Part shown: piece by piece, positions 6,232 through 10,262 of the stretch
Layout of the letters: the number at the start of each line of letters is the position of its first letter
Numbering within the stretch: the first letter of the stretch is position 1
Translations under genes and position numbers: made by a program
Assembly (NCBI GenBank): GCA_030833025.1
Contig: JAURHZ010000066.1
Coordinates: forward strand, 1 to 10,262
Source of the DNA: Armatimonadota bacterium
GTDB taxonomy: Bacteria > Armatimonadota > Armatimonadia > Armatimonadales > Armatimonadaceae
Direction: 5' to 3'
Length of the DNA: 10,262 bases
Notes under the pieces: generated by a model
Told to the model about the DNA's origin: nothing
Databases searched by the model: none
Seen by the model: only the letters and a program-made list of their open reading frames with translations

Positions 6232-9200
6232 ATGCGCAACGTAGCCATCTCTCTAGGTATTGTCGGTGCCGTCATCAGCTCAGCATCCGCAAATATCAGC
6301 CCCATAACCCTTCGCACAGAGTATCTTGTGAATCCACTAGCGGTCGATTCTGATACACCTCGCTTGTTCTGGAAAGTCACGAGTAAGGAGCGGAATCAGA
6401 GGCAATCTGCCTACCAAATTCGCGTTGCTTCCAGTGTTCAGGCACTTCAGGCAGGCAATGCAAACCTTTGGGATACCGGCAAGGTCAACTCCTCCGAGAC
6501 CGGCCAGATTGAATATACAGGCAAGAAACTCAGCCCTGCGCAAACCGCTTTCTGGCAGGTGCGCGTCTGGGACCAGGATGGCAATGCCAGCGGCTGGAGC
6601 ACCCCTGCACAGTGGACCAAAGGCCTCGCTGCCGTTGACTGGAAAGGTGGCTGGCTGGCAGCAAAGACCACTAAAGTAACAACCGCACCTACCGGGCTCG
6701 GCGGCGCAAAATGGATTTGGTATGCACCAGAGGCAGCATCTCCAAAAGCCGGTGTCCGTACATTCCGCAAGACGTTTGACCTACCCGCAGATGTCGCGAT
6801 TACGGGATCTCTCCTCGCCGCAGGTGATAACTCCTACACGATTTCTGTCAACGGAAAGGTAGTGTCAACGGGGTCTGGTTGGACAACGATTCAGTCCGCG
6901 GATATCTCATCGGCACTCAAGGTTGGACCAAATGTCGTCTCCGTTGATGTCAAAAATGATGGTGATGACCCTGCTGGTTTTGTAGCAAAGCTTCAGATCA
7001 AGGCCGGTAGTAACATCACCCTAGTGACAGATGCAACGTGGCAGGGAACTGCATCGGCAAACGGAACACCGACCGCCGCGGCAGTGCTGGGCGATTACGG
7101 TATGGCTCCGTGGAACTCCGCGACGGTTGCGGTCGCGATGCCGATGGATCCTCCGACATACTTCCGCAAAGAGTTTAATGTCGACCGCTCCAAGGCATCG
7201 GTTGTCAAAGCGACCCTCTATGCCACCGCATTTGGTAGCTACCTCTTCAGTATCAACGGAAAACCAGTCTCAAACGATGCTCTATCACCAGGCTGGACAG
7301 AGTTCAAGAAGCGCGTTCACTACCTTGCCTACGATGTAACGAGTCACCTAAAAGCCGGAGACAATGCTATTGGCGGCATCCTCGGGGATGGCTGGTATGC
7401 ATCCTATCTGGCATTCACCGGACGTCGGAAGTACTACGGTGGAGATCCAGCACTGCGTGCACAGCTACGTATCGAGTACGCAGATGGCCGTGTGCAAATA
7501 GTCGCAACCGATGGAACATGGATGTCCGGTACCGGGCCAGTCGAATATGCAGACATGCTGATGGGCACGAGCATCGACTACAACAAAGACCTCGGCGCGT
7601 GGACGATGCCCGGGTTCAACACGGCTGGTTGGAAACCTGCGGAGCTGACCAACGTGCCTGATGTCCCTGTCCAAGCACACCCGAACAGTGGCGTTCGCGA
7701 ACAAGAACTGATCGTGGCCAAGAGCCGCACGAATCCAAAGCCTGGTGTGTTCATCTATAACATCGGGCAAAACTTGTCAGGTGTTGTCCGCTTCAAGGTC
7801 AATGGCAAAAAGGGCCAGAAAATCACGGTGCGCCACGGTGAGTTCCTTAACACAGATGGCACTCTTTACACGACTAACCTTCGTGCTGCGAAGGCGACCG
7901 ATACATACACGCTTGCGAAGGATGGCGAGACCATTTGCGAGCCAATCTTTACGTTCCATGGTTTCCAGTATGTGGAAATCACGGGCGTCGATGATGCTCC
8001 GGCGGCGAAAGATGTAAAGGCCGTGGTTTATTACTCCGACCTTCCAAAGGCCGGTGAGTTTACATCCGACAATCCACTCCTCAACCGTCTTGTCCTGAAC
8101 ACAGACTGGGGACAGCGGGGTAACTACCTCGATGTTCCTACGGACTGCCCTCAGCGCGATGAGCGTGCTGGATGGACCGGCGACGCACAAGTCTTTACAA
8201 AGGCAGCCGCGTTCAACCGTGACATCGCACCGTTCTACACCAAATGGCTTGTCGACCTCGTTCAGGATTCGCAAAACGAGGCCGGGATGTTTGGCGATGT
8301 AGCCCCGCATCTCAGCATGGTTGGCTTTGGCAATGCAGCTTGGGAAGACGCTGGTGTTGTTTGTACATACCGAATGTGGGAAATGTACGGCGATGTAGCC
8401 GCGGTCAAGCGCCACTGGGCAAACTTGAACAAGTTTATGGACCACCTTGATAAGGTGGCACCAACCGGGATCAGGCAGGTAGGAGCGTATGGCGACTGGC
8501 TCCTCCTCGATGGAGTCCAGCAATCTGGAATCCACGGAACGGCTTACTACTATCAGGATGCCAAAATGATGGCTGAGCTCGCGGAAGCCATTGGTGACCG
8601 CGCCGCTGTACGTCGCTACCGTGACACCATGGAAAAGACGCGTAAGGCATTCCTTGAGAACTACGTGACATCCGATGGCCGCGTGGAAGATAAGGGGAAG
8701 TCCTCCCAGACGTTCTACGCCCTAGCCCTCGCTTATGAGCTCCTTCCGGTAAACCTGCGAGCAAAGGCAACCAACAACTTGGTCAACCTCCTCAAAAAAC
8801 GTGGGGATCACCTCGCAACAGGCTTTATCGGCACTCCAGTTTTGCTTCCATCGCTAAGAATGGGAGGTCGGGCAAATTATGCTGACCAGCTCTTCCTTAC
8901 CGAGACATTTCCATCGTTGCTCTACCAGGTAAAGCTCGGCTCGACCACGATGTGGGAGCGTTGGGATGGCTGGACACCTGAGAAGGGCTTCCAGGATGCC
9001 GGTATGAACTCGTTCAACCACTACTGGCTTGGCTGTATCACCGAGTACCTCCATACCGCGGTCGGCGGCATCGATACGATCGGACCAGGCTGGAAGCGCA
9101 TTGTGGTAAAGCCCGAGGTCGAATCCGGATTGAAGAATGCAAATTCTTCGTATGACAGCATCCGCGGCGTTGTCAAATCGAGCTGGACACGCTCCGATGA

Positions 9201-9396
9201 CGGCACGCTGTCGCTCACTGTAACCATTCCTGCGAATGCAACGGCAGAGGTTCACATTCCTGCAGGCGTTGACGATGTGGTTACGGAGAGTGGGATGCCG
9301 GTTCGTGGCTACCAAAAGGGCGACCGTAGAATCGTTGAGATTGGCTCGGGAACATACGCATTTGTTGTCCGTGCTGCAGGCATTGCCGCCAAGTGA
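6232..9396 (+). CDS. Secreted alpha-L-rhamnosidase (GH78) with an extra beta-sandwich module
   Basis: A 1054-residue protein with a signal peptide (hydrophobic 4-17, likely cleavage after A18-S-A20), so exported. Domain order: an N-terminal Ig-like domain (about 24-150) beginning with the family's LRTEYLVNPLAVD; an extra beta-sandwich (about 158-285); the rhamnosidase N-domain (about 305-460, with GDGWYAS); a further beta domain (about 490-605); the (alpha/alpha)6 catalytic barrel (about 610-955); and a C-terminal beta domain. The GH78 acid motif is DCPQRDERAGWTGD, with E644 the expected general acid and D643/D651 nearby. E909 in TTMWERWDGW is the expected base. It should release terminal alpha-L-rhamnose from plant or microbial glycosides. 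The start is forced: an in-frame TGA sits one codon before the ATG. No ribosome binding site is present; the promoter predicts a leaderless mRNA. Its stop overlaps the start of a sugar ABC ATPase gene. Confidence 0.96.
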   Translation: MRNVAISLGIVGAVISSASANISPITLRTEYLVNPLAVDSDTPRLFWKVTSKERNQRQSAYQIRVASSVQALQAGNANLWDTGKVNSSETGQIEYTGKKLSPAQTAFWQVRVWDQDGNASGWSTPAQWTKGLAAVDWKGGWLAAKTTKVTTAPTGLGGAKWIWYAPEAASPKAGVRTFRKTFDLPADVAITGSLLAAGDNSYTISVNGKVVSTGSGWTTIQSADISSALKVGPNVVSVDVKNDGDDPAGFVAKLQIKAGSNITLVTDATWQGTASANGTPTAAAVLGDYGMAPWNSATVAVAMPMDPPTYFRKEFNVDRSKASVVKATLYATAFGSYLFSINGKPVSNDALSPGWTEFKKRVHYLAYDVTSHLKAGDNAIGGILGDGWYASYLAFTGRRKYYGGDPALRAQLRIEYADGRVQIVATDGTWMSGTGPVEYADMLMGTSIDYNKDLGAWTMPGFNTAGWKPAELTNVPDVPVQAHPNSGVREQELIVAKSRTNPKPGVFIYNIGQNLSGVVRFKVNGKKGQKITVRHGEFLNTDGTLYTTNLRAAKATDTYTLAKDGETICEPIFTFHGFQYVEITGVDDAPAAKDVKAVVYYSDLPKAGEFTSDNPLLNRLVLNTDWGQRGNYLDVPTDCPQRDERAGWTGDAQVFTKAAAFNRDIAPFYTKWLVDLVQDSQNEAGMFGDVAPHLSMVGFGNAAWEDAGVVCTYRMWEMYGDVAAVKRHWANLNKFMDHLDKVAPTGIRQVGAYGDWLLLDGVQQSGIHGTAYYYQDAKMMAELAEAIGDRAAVRRYRDTMEKTRKAFLENYVTSDGRVEDKGKSSQTFYALALAYELLPVNLRAKATNNLVNLLKKRGDHLATGFIGTPVLLPSLRMGGRANYADQLFLTETFPSLLYQVKLGSTTMWERWDGWTPEKGFQDAGMNSFNHYWLGCITEYLHTAVGGIDTIGPGWKRIVVKPEVESGLKNANSSYDSIRGVVKSSWTRSDDGTLSLTVTIPANATAEVHIPAGVDDVVTESGMPVRGYQKGDRRIVEIGSGTYAFVVRAAGIAAK

Positions 9397-10262
9397 GTAG
9401 TACCGCCGTAAGTCCTGCAGCTGGAGACGTGATTCTAAGCGCATCGCATATCTCGATGCGCTTTGGTCCCGTGGAGGTCTTGGCTGATATTTCCGTTGAG
9501 CTGAGGGCCGGCGAAGTCCATGCCCTGCTTGGTGAAAATGGAGCTGGCAAGTCGACACTCGCCAAGATTCTTGCCGGTGTCTATAAACCTGTCTCCGGCA
9601 AGCTCTCGCTGCTTGGCAACGAAATCACGCTGTCTGGGCCCCGGGATGCCGCAGCCAAAGGCATCGCGTTGATCCACCAGGAACCGCTTACCTTCCCAGA
9701 TCTTTCGGTGGCAGAAAACATTTTTATTGGACGCCAACCGACGAAGGCTGGTCGTATTGACTGGGCAAAAATGCGCCAGGATGCTGAAAAGTACCTTTCT
9801 GCGCTTGGCGTTACGCTGGATGTCAGTGCGCCTGTTCGTGGCCTCTCGGTCGCCGATAGGCAAATGATTGAGCTGGCATCGGCTTTGTCGCTGGATGCCA
9901 AAGTCCTCATTCTGGATGAAACAACCGCATCCCTGACCCCCGGCGAAGTCAAAAAGCTTTCTGCTGTTCTTGACCGTCTCAAGGCCGAAGGCAAAGCAAT
10001 CGCATTTATCGGCCACCGTATGGAAGAGATCTTCAGTATTTGTGACCGTATCAGTGTTCTCCGGGATGGCCTTAAAGTAGGCGAGACGCTGCGGACAGAA
10101 ACTAATGTGGATGCAATCCTACGCTGGATGGTCGGCAGGGATGTTCACCACTTTGTCGAGCGCGGTGAGCCGAACCTGGGCGACACGGCGCTTGAAGTGA
10201 CCGGACTTACACGCAAGCCCCGCTTTACAGACATCTCACTCAGTGTGAAAGCTGGAGAAATC
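9393..10262 (+). CDS. Sugar ABC importer ATP-binding protein (3' partial)
   Basis: An open frame from GTG 9393 to the right edge gives 290 residues of a carbohydrate-uptake ATPase of the RbsA/XylG/MglA type, which normally has about 500 residues in two fused ATPase halves. The first half is complete: Walker A GENGAGKST (47-55), Q-loop Q96, signature region LSVADRQ (151-157) in place of the usual LSGGQ, Walker B VLILDE (171-176) and H-loop H208 in GHRMEE. The second half begins near residue 264 (LEVTGLT) and is cut by the window. The GTG overlaps the rhamnosidase stop as GTGA, so the two are almost surely co-transcribed and translationally coupled. L-rhamnose is therefore the best guess for the substrate, from context only. 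Permease and binding-protein genes would be expected next. GTG 9429 is a less likely alternative start, because its GGAG is only 2 nt away. Confidence 0.93.
   Translation, partial: MSSTAVSPAAGDVILSASHISMRFGPVEVLADISVELRAGEVHALLGENGAGKSTLAKILAGVYKPVSGKLSLLGNEITLSGPRDAAAKGIALIHQEPLTFPDLSVAENIFIGRQPTKAGRIDWAKMRQDAEKYLSALGVTLDVSAPVRGLSVADRQMIELASALSLDAKVLILDETTASLTPGEVKKLSAVLDRLKAEGKAIAFIGHRMEEIFSICDRISVLRDGLKVGETLRTETNVDAILRWMVGRDVHHFVERGEPNLGDTALEVTGLTRKPRFTDISLSVKAGEI

Noticed and set aside
7777..8535. Minus-strand open frame of 252 codons opposite the rhamnosidase.
   Set aside because: Antisense shadow of a conserved GH78 catalytic region, with no motif and no start context.
9435..10016. Minus-strand open frame of 193 codons opposite the ABC ATPase.
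   Set aside because: The + strand here encodes intact Walker A, Walker B and H-loop motifs in one open frame, so the antisense frame is a shadow.

Overview
All genes in this window lie on the + strand. It reads as a bacterial sugar-utilisation region and contains no phage, insertion-sequence, CRISPR or RNA-gene signature that I can see. The base composition is moderately GC-rich, and several genes have good Shine-Dalgarno sites. I cannot name the organism from the sequence. The mix of a long secreted GH78 rhamnosidase, Gfo/Idh/MocA oxidoreductase, cytosolic beta-lactamase-fold hydrolase and aldo/keto reductase is typical of polysaccharide-degrading soil or plant-associated bacteria (Armatimonadota, Planctomycetota, Acidobacteriota and some Firmicutes carry similar sets). 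That placement is inference.

Left part (1-2399): the C-terminal end of an unrecognised protein overlaps by 11 nt the start of a LOG-family nucleotide phosphoribohydrolase. A 12-TM major facilitator transporter follows.

Middle part (2570-6041): a tight three-gene operon encodes a Gfo/Idh/MocA NAD(P)-dependent oxidoreductase, a cytosolic serine hydrolase with SxxK motif, and an aldo/keto reductase. The starts of the first two coding regions are reset downstream of the longest ORFs by clear ribosome binding sites. The operon ends at a strong rho-independent terminator. None of the three products has a signal peptide, so the set looks like intracellular processing of an imported small carbohydrate or glycoside, perhaps one brought in by the MFS transporter.

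Right part (6105-10262): a second, imperfect copy of the terminator hairpin sits just upstream of a near-consensus sigma-70-type promoter (TTGACA, 17 nt, TAATAT). Its predicted transcription start falls on the ATG of a secreted alpha-L-rhamnosidase, so that mRNA is probably leaderless. The rhamnosidase carries what looks like a duplicated beta-sandwich module. Its stop codon overlaps (GTGA) the GTG start of the ATPase of a sugar ABC importer, which runs off the window. This right-hand unit probably releases L-rhamnose outside the cell and imports it.

No clearly new molecular system is visible. The points most worth a second look are the leaderless promoter, the duplicated terminator, the duplicated rhamnosidase module and the uncharacterised oxidoreductase/hydrolase operon.
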